Under the pieces are notes generated by a model. It worked only from the letters and a program-made list of their open reading frames with translations. It was not told where the DNA came from and ran no database searches. This document shows positions 1-10,100 of a stretch of 64,000 nucleotides of DNA, in pieces (position 1 is the stretch's first letter; each line of letters starts with the position of its first letter). The stretch is from GCA-2770975 sp050248915. GTDB lineage: Bacteria > Cyanobacteriota > Sericytochromatia > UBA7694. Both the position numbers and the translations under genes were made by a program. Location: assembly GCA_050248915.1 (NCBI GenBank), contig JBFWRL010000006.1:15852-79851 (forward strand). The letters are read 5' to 3'.

Positions 1-150
1 CTTGGGCGCAAAATCCATCTTTTACAGTTACTTATTTTTAGTTACTTATTCAGTCTGATCGCATACCAATGCTGTCAGAATAAAAATTATAGATCAAGCC
101 AGCTAAATCTGTAAGGGGATATCCTTAAAACCTACTCCCCCTCCCCTGTC

Positions 151-159
151 TGCTAAAAT
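151..159 (+). promoter_or_regulatory. Extended -10 promoter for adenosine deaminase
   Basis: TGCTAAAAT fits an extended -10 element (TG-N-TAAAAT) with the -10 hexamer at 154-159, about 45 bases before the start codon of the deaminase. No good -35 hexamer is seen at the expected spacing, which is usual for extended -10 promoters. The same nonamer or a close variant precedes several other genes in this window. Confidence 0.5.
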
Positions 160-203
160 GGAAAGAATTAAAAAAATAGAAACGCGAAGAAAGAAGGGCA
201 CGT

Positions 204-1271
204 ATGCCTAAACAATTACCCACACGGGATATTTTGCTTCAACTCCCGAAAACGGATTTACATGTACACCTTGATGGCTCAATGCGGGTCGAGACAATGC
301 TGGAAATTGCCAGCCAAAAAGGCATTGCCTTGCCGGCCTCCGATGCTGAAGGGCTGCGCAAATTGGTGCAGGTCGGTGAAGACTGTGAAAGTCTCGAACA
401 ATACCTGCAGGCCTTTGATATCACGCTCTCGGTCTTGCAAGACTTCGACTCTCTGCGCCGTACCGCTTTTGAGCTGGCCGAAGATTCAGCCCGCGAAAAT
501 GTCAAATACCTGGAAGTGCGCTTTTGCCCACTGCTGCACACCAAAAATGGCCTCTCAATGCACCAGATTGTCAAAGCGGTCTTACAGGGGCTGGCTGACG
601 CTGAGCGCCAATACGATATCATTACCGGTGTGATTGTGTGTGGGATTCGCCACATCAGCCCAGAAAGCTCACTCGATTTGGCTGGTCTCACGATCAGCTT
701 TAAGAACCGGGGCGTGGTCGCTTTTGACTTGGCCGGTGCCGAATACGACAATCCCGCCAAAGACCACAAAGAGGCCTTTGAATTGATCCTGAATGAAAAT
801 ATCAATTGCACGATCCATGCCGGTGAGGCCTTTGGCCCCAACAGCATTGCCCAGGCCATTCACTATTGTGGGGCCCACCGCATTGGTCACGGCACCCGCT
901 TGATCGAAGACCGCGATCTGCTCAATTATGTCAACGACCACCGCATCCCCTTGGAGATCTGCCTCAACTCCAATTTGCAGACCAAAGCGATAGATAAACT
1001 CGAAAATCACCCGCTGAAAAAATACTACGATCTTGGTTTGCGGGTCACGATCAACACGGACAATCGTCTGATCTCCAATACCACCGTGACCGACGAACTC
1101 TATCTGGCGGCTCAGCTCTTTGACTTTGACGTGCACGATATCGCCAATATTCTGATCAACGGCTTTAAGAGCGCTTTTTTGCCCCACAACAAAAAGACCC
1201 GCATGTTGCGTTCTGTGATGGCGGAGTTGGACGAAATTTTGGGTGTGCGCCGCAGTAAATACGGCTATTAA
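204..1271 (+). CDS. add: Adenosine deaminase
   Basis: Cytosolic zinc enzyme that deaminates adenosine or deoxyadenosine to inosine in purine salvage. The 355-aa product has the normal family length. Near the N-terminus it has the HxH zinc motif in TDLHVHLDGS. Further on are the HAGE motif, with a zinc-binding His and the catalytic Glu, then RIGHGT, and finally INTDNR with the last metal-binding Asp. The Asn after that Asp, where many family members have a second Asp, matches the form I recall from actinobacterial-type deaminases. The ATG at 204 follows a purine-rich AAAGAAGGG ribosome site. The gene lies 12 bases before tilS, but a strong hairpin terminator sits in that junction. A related amidohydrolase gene at 53507 suggests further purine or nucleoside recycling. 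Confidence 0.93.
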   Translation: MPKQLPTRDILLQLPKTDLHVHLDGSMRVETMLEIASQKGIALPASDAEGLRKLVQVGEDCESLEQYLQAFDITLSVLQDFDSLRRTAFELAEDSARENVKYLEVRFCPLLHTKNGLSMHQIVKAVLQGLADAERQYDIITGVIVCGIRHISPESSLDLAGLTISFKNRGVVAFDLAGAEYDNPAKDHKEAFELILNENINCTIHAGEAFGPNSIAQAIHYCGAHRIGHGTRLIEDRDLLNYVNDHRIPLEICLNSNLQTKAIDKLENHPLKKYYDLGLRVTINTDNRLISNTTVTDELYLAAQLFDFDVHDIANILINGFKSAFLPHNKKTRMLRSVMAELDEILGVRRSKYGY

Positions 1272-1283
1272 GGCCCTGCAACG

Positions 1284-2321
1284 ATGAGCTGCGCCGATCT
1301 GAAAATGCCCTTTTCGGATCGGCGCTTTTGTTCTGAGCTGTTTTTGTTTATTCAGAGGCAGCAACTTTTACCTGCCAGCAGCCGCGTGCTTTTGGCGGTT
1401 TCGGGCGGGCTCGACTCAATGTTGCTGCTGGACTTTTTTCGGCGCTTTGGCAGGCAAAAATATGGCTTGGACTGGGGGGTGGCCCATCTCGACCATGGGC
1501 TAAGACCTGATTCTGGCGCTGATGCAGCTTGGCTGGCTGAATTTTGTCAGACTGCTCAAATTCCCTTTTGGCAGACCCGGATTGCTGTGGCTAAACACCA
1601 TGCTCTGAGCCCACAAAGCTCTTTGGAAGCGGTGGCCCGCGACCTGCGCTACGATTGGCTTTTGACTTTGGCGGCTGAGCAGGGTTTTGATCGCTTGGCG
1701 ACAGCCCACAGCGCCAGTGATCAGGCCGAAGGGATGCTGATGCGACTGGTGCGGGGATCTCTGGCTGGATTGGGGGGCCTGGCCCCTTTGCAGAGCCGGG
1801 CAGGAATTTGCTTGATTCGCCCGCTGCTTTGTTTGAGCCGCTCAGAGCTCGAAGCTTATGCGACTTTTCATTCACTCATTTGGCGCGAAGACCCCAGCAA
1901 TGCTGAATTGGATTTTTTCCGCAACCGCCTGCGCCACCAAGTTTTGCCACTGTTGCGCCAAGAAAATGCCCGCCTCGATCAACATTGGGCTGAACATGCT
2001 CTGCTCTGGCAAGACGAGCAGGCCTGGCTGGCAGAACTCACGGCTGAAGCGGCAGGGGCCTGTCTCAAACAAGAGGCCAACATTGTGCTGCTGGATTTAA
2101 GACTTTTTCAGGGCTATGCTCAGGCCCTGCAACGCAGATTGGTCAAAATGGCCCTGACCCAGCTCTTGGGGGAGTGGAAGGTCTTTACCAGCCGCCATCT
2201 GGAAGCCGTTTGCCACTTGGCAGACGCAGACACAGGCAAATCCCTGAACCTGCCACGCCAGGTGCGGGTCTCCAAGCGCAAACGGACTTTGGCTTTTGAA
2301 CTTGGAGACCGCTGCTTCTGA
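1284..2321 (+). CDS. tilS: tRNA(Ile)-lysidine synthetase
   Basis: ATP-dependent enzyme that adds lysine to C34 of the CAU-anticodon tRNA(Ile), so that it reads AUA and accepts isoleucine. The 345-aa product shows the PP-loop motif SGGLDS at residues 40-45. It is followed by HLDHGLR, then the TAHSASDQAEG segment and RLVRGSLAGLGGL, all hallmarks of TilS. The C-terminal third is the less conserved tRNA-binding part. The ATG at 1284 gives a slightly long N-terminus. Homology to other TilS proteins begins around residue 16, so a downstream start (for example a TTG or CTG near 1338-1345) is possible, particularly because a terminator-like hairpin covers 1291-1325. The gene converges on the lipoprotein gene that ends at 2343. 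Confidence 0.9.
   Translation: MSCADLKMPFSDRRFCSELFLFIQRQQLLPASSRVLLAVSGGLDSMLLLDFFRRFGRQKYGLDWGVAHLDHGLRPDSGADAAWLAEFCQTAQIPFWQTRIAVAKHHALSPQSSLEAVARDLRYDWLLTLAAEQGFDRLATAHSASDQAEGMLMRLVRGSLAGLGGLAPLQSRAGICLIRPLLCLSRSELEAYATFHSLIWREDPSNAELDFFRNRLRHQVLPLLRQENARLDQHWAEHALLWQDEQAWLAELTAEAAGACLKQEANIVLLDLRLFQGYAQALQRRLVKMALTQLLGEWKVFTSRHLEAVCHLADADTGKSLNLPRQVRVSKRKRTLAFELGDRCF
1291..1329 (+). terminator. Intrinsic terminator overlapping the start of tilS
   Basis: Bases 1291-1305 and 1311-1325 form a 15-bp stem (one T-G wobble) around a 5-base loop, followed at once by TTTT and a T-rich stretch. This is a strong Rho-independent terminator shape for add transcripts. It lies inside the first codons of the annotated tilS reading frame, so either tilS starts further downstream or the hairpin acts as an attenuator. 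See findings. Confidence 0.65.
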
Positions 2322-2342
2322 GGTCATTCCCGAGACCCCAGC

Positions 2343-5024
2343 TTAATTTTGTAAATTGCCTATTTCTTTGCGCACCCGCTCGGGGCTCAGATTGCCTTGG
2401 ATCACACCCGTTAGCGCCGTGATCAAACGCGCATTCTGAATGCTGGCCTGTTCTTTGCCAAGCAGGGCCGAAAGCGGCTTTTCGTAAACCTCTGTGCGTT
2501 TTTCGCCTGTGCTGGGCAGGGTATAACTGATCTCCAGACGCAGGGTATCGCTGGCTTTGTTGGGGTTTTTATTGGCGCGAAAGCGCTCCAAAAAGAATTG
2601 CGAGGTATTAAAGGAAAAATGGGTCGGTTGCACACCCTCGGCCACGATCGAGACCTCTTCTGCTGCGCTTTCGCCGTGTTTGAGCCAAGCCGGGTAGTCG
2701 ATTTTAAAGCGCAGATTGCGGGCGGCGGCGTGGGTCAGAGCCAAAAAGCGCTCGCCAAAGGCCCGTTTGGCATCTTCTTCATTCACAATCGAATAATAAG
2801 AACCTTTGCCCACTTCGGTCAATTGGTTGAGAAAGGCCTCATTAAAATCGGCCCCAAAGCCCAGGCCCGAAAAATAAATCCCGGCTTTGTCGTTGATCTG
2901 GGTCTGCCGTGAGACCATCAGGGGATCCAGTTCACCTTGATTGGCTTGGGCATCGGTTAACATCAGGACCCGGTTGGTTTTTTGTGGTTGGTAGTATTTG
3001 CGGGCAATGCGATAGCCCTCTTGCAGACCTGCATTGAGGTTGGTTCCCCCTTCTGTACGCAGGCCTTCAATCTGGTTGCTCAGGGCTTGAGCGGATTCAG
3101 GCAAAATGAGATTTTCGGCTTTGGTTGTGGCTGTATCTGAAAAGGTCACCAGATTGACCACATCACCGGGAACCAGCTCTTGTTTTAGGCGGTTCAGACC
3201 TGTCCGCAGCAGGTCTATTTTTTTGCTTCCAGTTCCATTCCATTCATAAACGCTCTTGGCAAATTCATCCATCGAACCCGAGATATCAATCACCAGCGTC
3301 AACACCATCGGCGGGCGGGCTTGGCGGCAGAGAGCGGGCGCGGTGACATGCACACCCAGATCGTAGCTGTCGAGAAAGGGGTTTTCGGGATCGGCAATCC
3401 GCTCCATCCCCATGCTGACCTTAAACAGGCCCGTTTCTTCTTGGTTCTCGTAAGGAAAGTGAATCCGGTTTAAAAACTCCCAGGGGCGGGCCAGACTGGC
3501 ATTGGGCATTTCGCCTTGGTTGAGCTTTTCTTTGACCAATTCAACCGCGGCTGTGCTGGCGGAGTCGTCGTAAGAAAAATAGAAAAAGTCGCGCAATTGG
3601 CTGGGCTCTGGCAAGGGAGTGGGCGTCGGGGTCGGCAGTGGGGTTGGTGTTGGGAGCGGTGTTGGCATAGCGGTGGGTTGGGCTAAATATCCTGTTGCTG
3701 TTGGACTTGGACCTGGGCTCCAACTCGGGACAGGCGTGATGCTGGGCAAGCTACTGGGTTGAGCCGTGGGGGGCACGTTGTAGATGCGGTTGGGATAGAG
3801 AATGGCTTCGTAATCGCCATCGGTGAGTTTGAAGTATTTTTCGCTGCGCGCCACCCCTGTTTTGTCCAGAATTTTGCCATCGTCTGCTTGTAGACCCCAG
3901 GCATATTGACTCAGATCCGCCCCCAAGCTCAGGCCCGCAGGGAATTGAATTTGCACCACCCGCTCATCGGGTGACCAGACAAACTTGAGCTGGTTGGGGC
4001 TGACCACCTGCTCTGCCAATGTGCCGTTATTGCGCAGATGTAAGGCCAGATTTTTTTCCACAGAGGCCCGATCCATCGATTCACTGAATTGCAATTGCAG
4101 CCCTTGGGGGGCCTCTGTTGTGCCCGATCTCAACCAAGCTGCAGAAGTGACTTCGGGTTGATCCGAAATGCCATTATAGCCCGCTGAAAAAGAGCTGTTG
4201 CTGCCATCGGAGCCAAAATCATAGCGGTTGGCATTGGGGTCGCCCTGTTTATTCGCGGAGATCACCTCGACCCGTTTGCGCGTGCCCAGGCCCGGTTTTT
4301 CAACCACAATTTCGATTTGCACACCTGATGGCGCATTGTTAAAGGCATAAGTACCGTCAGCCGTGACGGTTTCAGCCTCATAAGGCACTGAGCCATTCAG
4401 TGAGCGGGCGATCACCCGTGCGCCATCGACAGGTTTTTGGCTGCCGTCAAAGACTTTGCCATTCATGCTGCTTTTTTCAATCACAGAAATATCTGAGGTC
4501 GCGGCGGGCAGTGGAGTGTAATTGTTCGAGGACGGGTAAATCACCCCTGCTGAAGGAAGAGGTGTGGAGGTTGCGCTTGGAGCAGAAGTGGGTGCCGAAG
4601 TAGGTGCAGCAGTCGGTGATAGCTTGGGCTGGTCTTTGCGCTGATCACTCAATTCGCGGCTGGTGTCTGGCTGGTAGCGCCGGGTCAAGTCGATCTGTTG
4701 CTGGCGCAGGGCCAGGGCCTTTTCGAGGTAGCCCCGGTACTCTCTGTCGATCTCCGCATTGCTGCTGGCCGGGCGCACGTCTTGGGGGGCACAGAGGGCG
4801 GGTACCAATTCAGGGGCCACCAATGATGCGACGCGCAAATTGCCGCCACTGCGGTTGATCCCCATATAGGGAATGCCGGGCTGCAGCAGACTACCCGAAG
4901 GGCCTGTATTGGGCAGACCTGTGCCTTGGCAACTCACACTGCTCAACGTAAGGGCACAGAGCGAGAGCGCCAAGAGGCGTTTGCGGGAAGCAAAAAAAGT
5001 CAAAAAAAGGGGATTTGTCAGCAT
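2343..5024 (-). CDS. von Willebrand factor A domain lipoprotein
   Basis: Predicted secreted lipoprotein of 893 aa. The N-terminus has a basic and hydrophobic signal ending in the lipobox LSSVSC. Residues about 185-260 resemble a carboxypeptidase-regulatory-like beta sandwich (NGKVFDGSQKPVDGARV). Two Pro/Thr/Ser-rich linkers (about 125-160 and 415-470) separate the domains. A vWA domain at about 568-740 carries the MIDAS motif DISGS and later TEGGTNL and LMLTDAQAN, so metal-dependent ligand binding is likely. The C-terminus is a beta-rich extension as in VIT/vWA proteins. An AGGAG ribosome site precedes the ATG at 5024. The gene is divergent from the Omp85 gene and may work in the envelope, but its partner is unknown. 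Confidence 0.85.
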   Translation of the reverse strand: MLTNPLFLTFFASRKRLLALSLCALTLSSVSCQGTGLPNTGPSGSLLQPGIPYMGINRSGGNLRVASLVAPELVPALCAPQDVRPASSNAEIDREYRGYLEKALALRQQQIDLTRRYQPDTSRELSDQRKDQPKLSPTAAPTSAPTSAPSATSTPLPSAGVIYPSSNNYTPLPAATSDISVIEKSSMNGKVFDGSQKPVDGARVIARSLNGSVPYEAETVTADGTYAFNNAPSGVQIEIVVEKPGLGTRKRVEVISANKQGDPNANRYDFGSDGSNSSFSAGYNGISDQPEVTSAAWLRSGTTEAPQGLQLQFSESMDRASVEKNLALHLRNNGTLAEQVVSPNQLKFVWSPDERVVQIQFPAGLSLGADLSQYAWGLQADDGKILDKTGVARSEKYFKLTDGDYEAILYPNRIYNVPPTAQPSSLPSITPVPSWSPGPSPTATGYLAQPTAMPTPLPTPTPLPTPTPTPLPEPSQLRDFFYFSYDDSASTAAVELVKEKLNQGEMPNASLARPWEFLNRIHFPYENQEETGLFKVSMGMERIADPENPFLDSYDLGVHVTAPALCRQARPPMVLTLVIDISGSMDEFAKSVYEWNGTGSKKIDLLRTGLNRLKQELVPGDVVNLVTFSDTATTKAENLILPESAQALSNQIEGLRTEGGTNLNAGLQEGYRIARKYYQPQKTNRVLMLTDAQANQGELDPLMVSRQTQINDKAGIYFSGLGFGADFNEAFLNQLTEVGKGSYYSIVNEEDAKRAFGERFLALTHAAARNLRFKIDYPAWLKHGESAAEEVSIVAEGVQPTHFSFNTSQFFLERFRANKNPNKASDTLRLEISYTLPSTGEKRTEVYEKPLSALLGKEQASIQNARLITALTGVIQGNLSPERVRKEIGNLQN

Positions 5025-5237
5025 AGAAGGGGTCTCCTGCTCAATTTAGAAAATAAAAAAGGGATTCAATTGAAAAAACAAAACGGGAATATTTGAATGA
5101 CGTTTATGTAACAAAAAAGGTTCCGGCCTGTTTTGAAAATAATTTTTAAAACCTGAACACTTCCCCCAAGACCTGTGTCTTTTCTGGGAGAGACTCGCGC
5201 CACAACCCCTCCACGCTTCATTTTAGAAAGGAATCCC

Positions 5238-7112
5238 ATGTCTCGATTGCATTCCCCTATTTCCCTTATTTTGTCTCCTGCTTGGCTCTGTTCTGTCTGT
5301 TTTTTGTCTGTGCCTGCTTTGTTTTGGATTGCACCAGCAAGCGCACAAACAGAGACCTACCAACTCGAAAACCGCAACCCGCTGGTGCCCGCCCTGATCA
5401 AAATATCCAAAATCAGCGTGATTGGCAGCCGCTTTGAAGACGCCATTCGGCTCTCGCTGTTTACCCAACCCGGCGACGAGACCACCCCTGAGGCCCTCGA
5501 AAAAGACCGGCAGCGGGTGCTTGCCCTGGGCTGGTTTGCCGATGTCACTCCGCGCCTGGTGGCCCAAGGCGGGGGCAAATACGAGCTGCTGATTTACGTC
5601 AAAGACAATCCCACTTTGCAGGGGGTGGTCTTGGATGCCGAGTCGGAATTATTGCCTGAAGATGTCTTGCTCAAACCCTTTCTGGCCCTGAGCGGCCAGG
5701 TCTTAAATCTGGCTGAATTGCAAAAGGCCAAAGAGCAAATCGACAGCCCGCTGCGCTCGGCAGGTTATAGTCTGGCGCATTTGGAGTTGGTCATGCAGGA
5801 GCAAGAAATGCTGGATGCCGATGGCAAATTGCACCTCAAATTACATCCAGGTTTGATTGAAAGTCTGCGGGTAAGTGGCAATGAGCGCACCCAAGAGAAG
5901 GTCATTCTGCGTGAGGTCTCGCTCAAAGCGGGCCAAATCTTTAAACGCCAAGATTTTGAAATGGACCTGATGCGCCTGCGCCGCCTCAATTATTTTGAAG
6001 AGGTCAATTTAATGCCCGAAGAGGGCTATTTGGATCCGCACAAAACCCGACTGGTGCTGCAGGTCAAAGAAAAGAAAACCGGCGATGTTGGCTTTAATTT
6101 TGGCCTGAATAACCGCGATGGGGTGATTGGCGGGGTGCATTATACCGATACCAATCTCTTCGGCGAGGGCCGCAATTTGAACGTGCAATTGCAGGCGGGG
6201 CTCGACGTGACCCGGCTCTTTTCGGGCAATCCCGCCCAGTCTCAGCGCAGCCTCTCGGGCCGGGTTGACTTCTTTGAACCCTGGTTCTTAGAGAGCCGCA
6301 CAGGCCTCGGGGCCAGCTTGTTCAGCGAACGCACGCCCCTGTTTTATGGCCTAGAAAGCCCGGCCCTGGGTGTGGACCTCAGCAATGGGCTCTTACAGAC
6401 CCGCACCGGGGTCAGTCTCAATTTGGGCCGGCCGCTGGGAGATATCTATTCGCCCTGGCGCGGCCAGCTTTCACTCACTGCCGAGCAGGTGGGCCTGACC
6501 AATTTTTCGGGCACGCCGCAAAAGGATCTTTCGCTGAGTGGGCGTTACAGTGCCACCGACGTGCTTTTTAGTGCCGGCGGCACCTTGAGTTTTGATACCC
6601 GCGATTCCCTGCTCAATCCCAAACAGGGGGTCTACGGCTCGTTGAATGCCCAGCCCGTTTGGGGTGACAGTGCCTGGCTGCGCCTGGCGGGCAATGTGAG
6701 TACCTATTTGCCCCTGGCCGAATGGATGACTGTCGCATTGGGGGTGCAAGGCGGTGCTTTGCTCGGCAATCACCCCATTTACGAGCAGTTTTTGGGCACT
6801 GGTTTCAGCGCTATTCGTGGCTGGCAAGAAAACGGCGCACTGGTGGGCAAACAATACCTGATCGGCAGTGCCGAGGCCCGTTTTCCGATCTTTGCCCCGA
6901 TTTCGGGGGTGCTCTTTGCCGATTTGGGTAATTTCTTTGGCTCCCAGGTTAGCACCGGCCCCTGGAAATACGGGGTGGGGGCGGGTTTGCGCTTTGAAAC
7001 GCCGATGGGTCTGTTGCGATTGGACTACGGTGTGCGCGATTTTCAAACCCTGGGCTGGTCCAATTTATTGGAAGCCGGTCAAATTCACTTCAGTTTGGGT
7101 CATAAATTTTAA
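5238..7112 (+). CDS. Omp85/BamA-family outer-membrane assembly protein
   Basis: Outer-membrane beta-barrel protein that inserts other barrel proteins (BamA role) or secretes substrates. The 624-aa form starts at ATG 5238 behind an AAAGGA site. A longer GTG start at 5175 lacks this site and would put a hydrophilic stretch before the signal peptide. The signal peptide ends near APASAQT. About three POTRA domains follow (roughly residues 45-285), as in cyanobacterial Omp85, then a 16-strand-type barrel to the end. The conserved loop motif appears as AIRGW, and the chain ends in Phe (SLGHKF), typical of barrel proteins. Its presence shows a diderm cell. The stop overlaps the convergent kinase gene by 23 bases. 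Confidence 0.92.
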   Translation: MSRLHSPISLILSPAWLCSVCFLSVPALFWIAPASAQTETYQLENRNPLVPALIKISKISVIGSRFEDAIRLSLFTQPGDETTPEALEKDRQRVLALGWFADVTPRLVAQGGGKYELLIYVKDNPTLQGVVLDAESELLPEDVLLKPFLALSGQVLNLAELQKAKEQIDSPLRSAGYSLAHLELVMQEQEMLDADGKLHLKLHPGLIESLRVSGNERTQEKVILREVSLKAGQIFKRQDFEMDLMRLRRLNYFEEVNLMPEEGYLDPHKTRLVLQVKEKKTGDVGFNFGLNNRDGVIGGVHYTDTNLFGEGRNLNVQLQAGLDVTRLFSGNPAQSQRSLSGRVDFFEPWFLESRTGLGASLFSERTPLFYGLESPALGVDLSNGLLQTRTGVSLNLGRPLGDIYSPWRGQLSLTAEQVGLTNFSGTPQKDLSLSGRYSATDVLFSAGGTLSFDTRDSLLNPKQGVYGSLNAQPVWGDSAWLRLAGNVSTYLPLAEWMTVALGVQGGALLGNHPIYEQFLGTGFSAIRGWQENGALVGKQYLIGSAEARFPIFAPISGVLFADLGNFFGSQVSTGPWKYGVGAGLRFETPMGLLRLDYGVRDFQTLGWSNLLEAGQIHFSLGHKF

Positions 7113-10100
7113 AGCTGGTCTGCAAAATTTCGGGAAAACCTGCCAAGACTTCACGGGCTGCCTCGATTTCAAAGTGGTCCAGTTGGTATTGCACCTTGTA
7201 AGAAAAAGCTTGCAGTGTCTCACTTTGATAAATTTCTGCCATTTTTTGTAATTCTTGGGTGAAATGTTCAAGTTCATCCAAGACAATCGAATGGCGAATA
7301 TGTTGCCAACGGGTTTGCCATTCTTGTTCCAGTTCGGGTGTCACAGGCTTGACGCTGGGGGCGTTTTCTGTTTGAGGGGGGAAGGGCCTCTCTGCAGGGT
7401 TGAGCTGAAGAAACCGTTTGAGCATGTGATAGAGGTCTGCCTGGGAAAAGGGTTTGCCCAAATAGGCGTCAAACCCAGATTGGAGAAAGTCTTCTTGCTC
7501 TTGTTGCAGCGAAAAGGCGGTTGTCGCCACCACGGGAATGAGACGGGTTTCGGGGCTTTTTTTGAGCTGTTTTAAGGCCTCTATGCCATCCATGACCGGC
7601 ATTTTAATGTCCATCAGAATCAGATCTGGACGCTGCTCAAGAGCCCATTCACAGGCCTCAAGCCCATTTTGAGCGCAGATGATTTCAAAGGGCTGGTTTT
7701 CCAGATGGCTGAGTAATAAAAGCAAATTGTGAGGTTCATCATCGGCACACAAGATGCGGCTGGGGGCAAAATGTGGAGACGAGGGCAAAAGGGGTTCTGT
7801 TTCTCTGGGCAGAGGAGGGGCGATGGGCTGTAGGGGCAGGTTCAAAGTAAAGGTGGCACCTTGGCCGATTTGGCTGTCTACCTGCAGCTCTCCTTGCATC
7901 AACGCGACCAAATTGCGGGCAATACTCAGGCCGAGCCCCGCGCCTTTGGACTCTTTGCGGTAAGCCGTACTGGCCTGTTCAAAAACCCCAAAAATACGTG
8001 CTTGGTTCTCGCTTGAAATCCCCAGTCCGGTGTCTTGAACGGAAATACAGAGGGCGTCGCTTTGCTGCGATTGACCCAGGCCGATTTTGAGGCAAACTTT
8101 GCCTTCTTGGGTAAATTTGAGCGCATTGCTGAGCAAATTGAGTAAGACTTGGCGCAAGCGCAGGGGATCCAGCAAGAGATAATTGGGCAGCTCTGCTTCG
8201 ATCTGGATGTCGAATGTGAGGCCTTTTTCTTCAAAAGACAGGGCCAACATGCCAGTCAATTCTTTGACCAATTGACGCAGATCGACGGGTTCGAGGCAGA
8301 TCTCAACTTTGCCCGCTTCAATTTTACTCAGATCGAGAATATCGTTGATCAGGGTTAACAGGGTTTTTCCGCTGGTTTTGATTGCCTCCAAATAGCGTTG
8401 GTGGCGTTCGTCCAATTGTTGTTGCAATAATTCGCTAAAACCCAGAATGGCGTTGAGGGGCGTGCGAATTTCGTGAGACATATTCGCCAGAAAAAACGTT
8501 TTTGATTGTGAGGCCTTTTCTGCTTTGTCTTTGGCTTCGCGCAACTCACTTTCGATCCGCTTTTGGCGGGTGATATTTTTGATCACCCCTTCGGCTCCAC
8601 CGAGGCTGCCATCGGGATTGAGACGCATATGTTCGGTAATTTCAAGGGTTTGTGTTTGGCCTTGGAGCTGCACTTCAACTTCAAAAGGCGGGGGATTTTT
8701 GCCCTGAGACATGCCCTGAATGATCTGCTCTCCGAGCTGACGTCCGGGCTCTCCGAGGCCCAAAATCTGATACCAGGGTTGGCCCAACATGGCATCCATC
8801 TTTTGGCCAAACAGGCATTCGGCTGAGGGGCTGAGATAAGTGACCCGCTGCTTGTCGCCCAATGAAAAAAAGATATAGTCCTGTTTAACCCCTTCGATCA
8901 GATGGCGAAAGCGCCGCTCGCTGGCCTGTAGTTCGGTTGTGCGTGAGGCGACCAATTCTTCGAGATGGTTGCGGTACTCTGCCAGTTCCGCTTCTGCCTG
9001 CTTGCGTTCGGTAATGTCTTGAATCACCCCCAATCCCCAGATGCCGTGGGTTGAAACGATGTCATCGCGCTCCACTTTGCTGCGAATCCAGCGGCTTTGT
9101 TCTCCCACTTTTACCCGGTGTTCAAGATCAAAGGGTTTGCCCTCTTTTTGGGCCTCTTCCCAGCTTTTTAAAATCCACTCCCGATCTTCTGGGTAGAGCA
9201 TCTCCACAATTTCTTGGCCCATGGGGCGCTGAGAGGGCGAAAAACCAAATATATTGGCCGCTTCTTCAGACCAATGGATGCTCTCTAAATCAGGTGATTT
9301 GAGATACCAATGCCCCGTCTGAGAGACAACCTGGGCCCGCTTGAGAATGGATTCGCTGCGCTGCAAGGCTTGGGCGGTTTCGATGCGCTCCTGGTTGAGC
9401 AGCACCATGCCCAATAAGTCGGCCATCTGGCAGGCAAAGGCAATTTCGTCGGCGTGCCAATCGTGTTTCTGGTGGATCTGCTCAAAGCAGAGCAAGCCCC
9501 TTTCCTGTCCCCTGGAAACAATCAGGCAATTTAGCAGGCCTGTAATCTGATTTGGCATGAGATAGCTCTCTACCAAAGACGCTGTGCGCAAATCGTATTG
9601 GGCCTGACAGGTGCGCAAATAGCGGGAGGTTTGAAACCATTCAAATTGTTCGGTAAACAGTCCCAAATCCAGGGCCTGACCTTGAAAATGTTCGCTGCTG
9701 AGGGCATTGTAGCCATTGAGGCATTTGAGTTGCCCATGGGGGATATCTGTGAGCCAAATGGACATCCGTTCCAGGCCCAAGGTGCTGCAGATCTGCTCGC
9801 TCAGCTCTTGGGCAAAGGCCTGAATTTCACCATTGAGGGCGTATTCAGAGGTGCTCAATTTGCGTGTCAGGGCATTTTGAATCTGCAGGCGCTGGGCCAG
9901 GGCCGCCTGTTCCCGCTCGCGGGCGCGCTCTTCGCTCACGTCTCGCCAAACGCAGGAGATCAGCTTTTTTCCAGCCAGGCTGACCAGCCGCAGTTTGAGC
10001 AAAATAGTGTGAATGCCCCCTTGTTTGTGGCGGTGTTGGGTTTCTAAATCAAAGGAGGCACCCGCTTGAACCTGGCTTAAAATCTCTTGAATTTGGCTGC

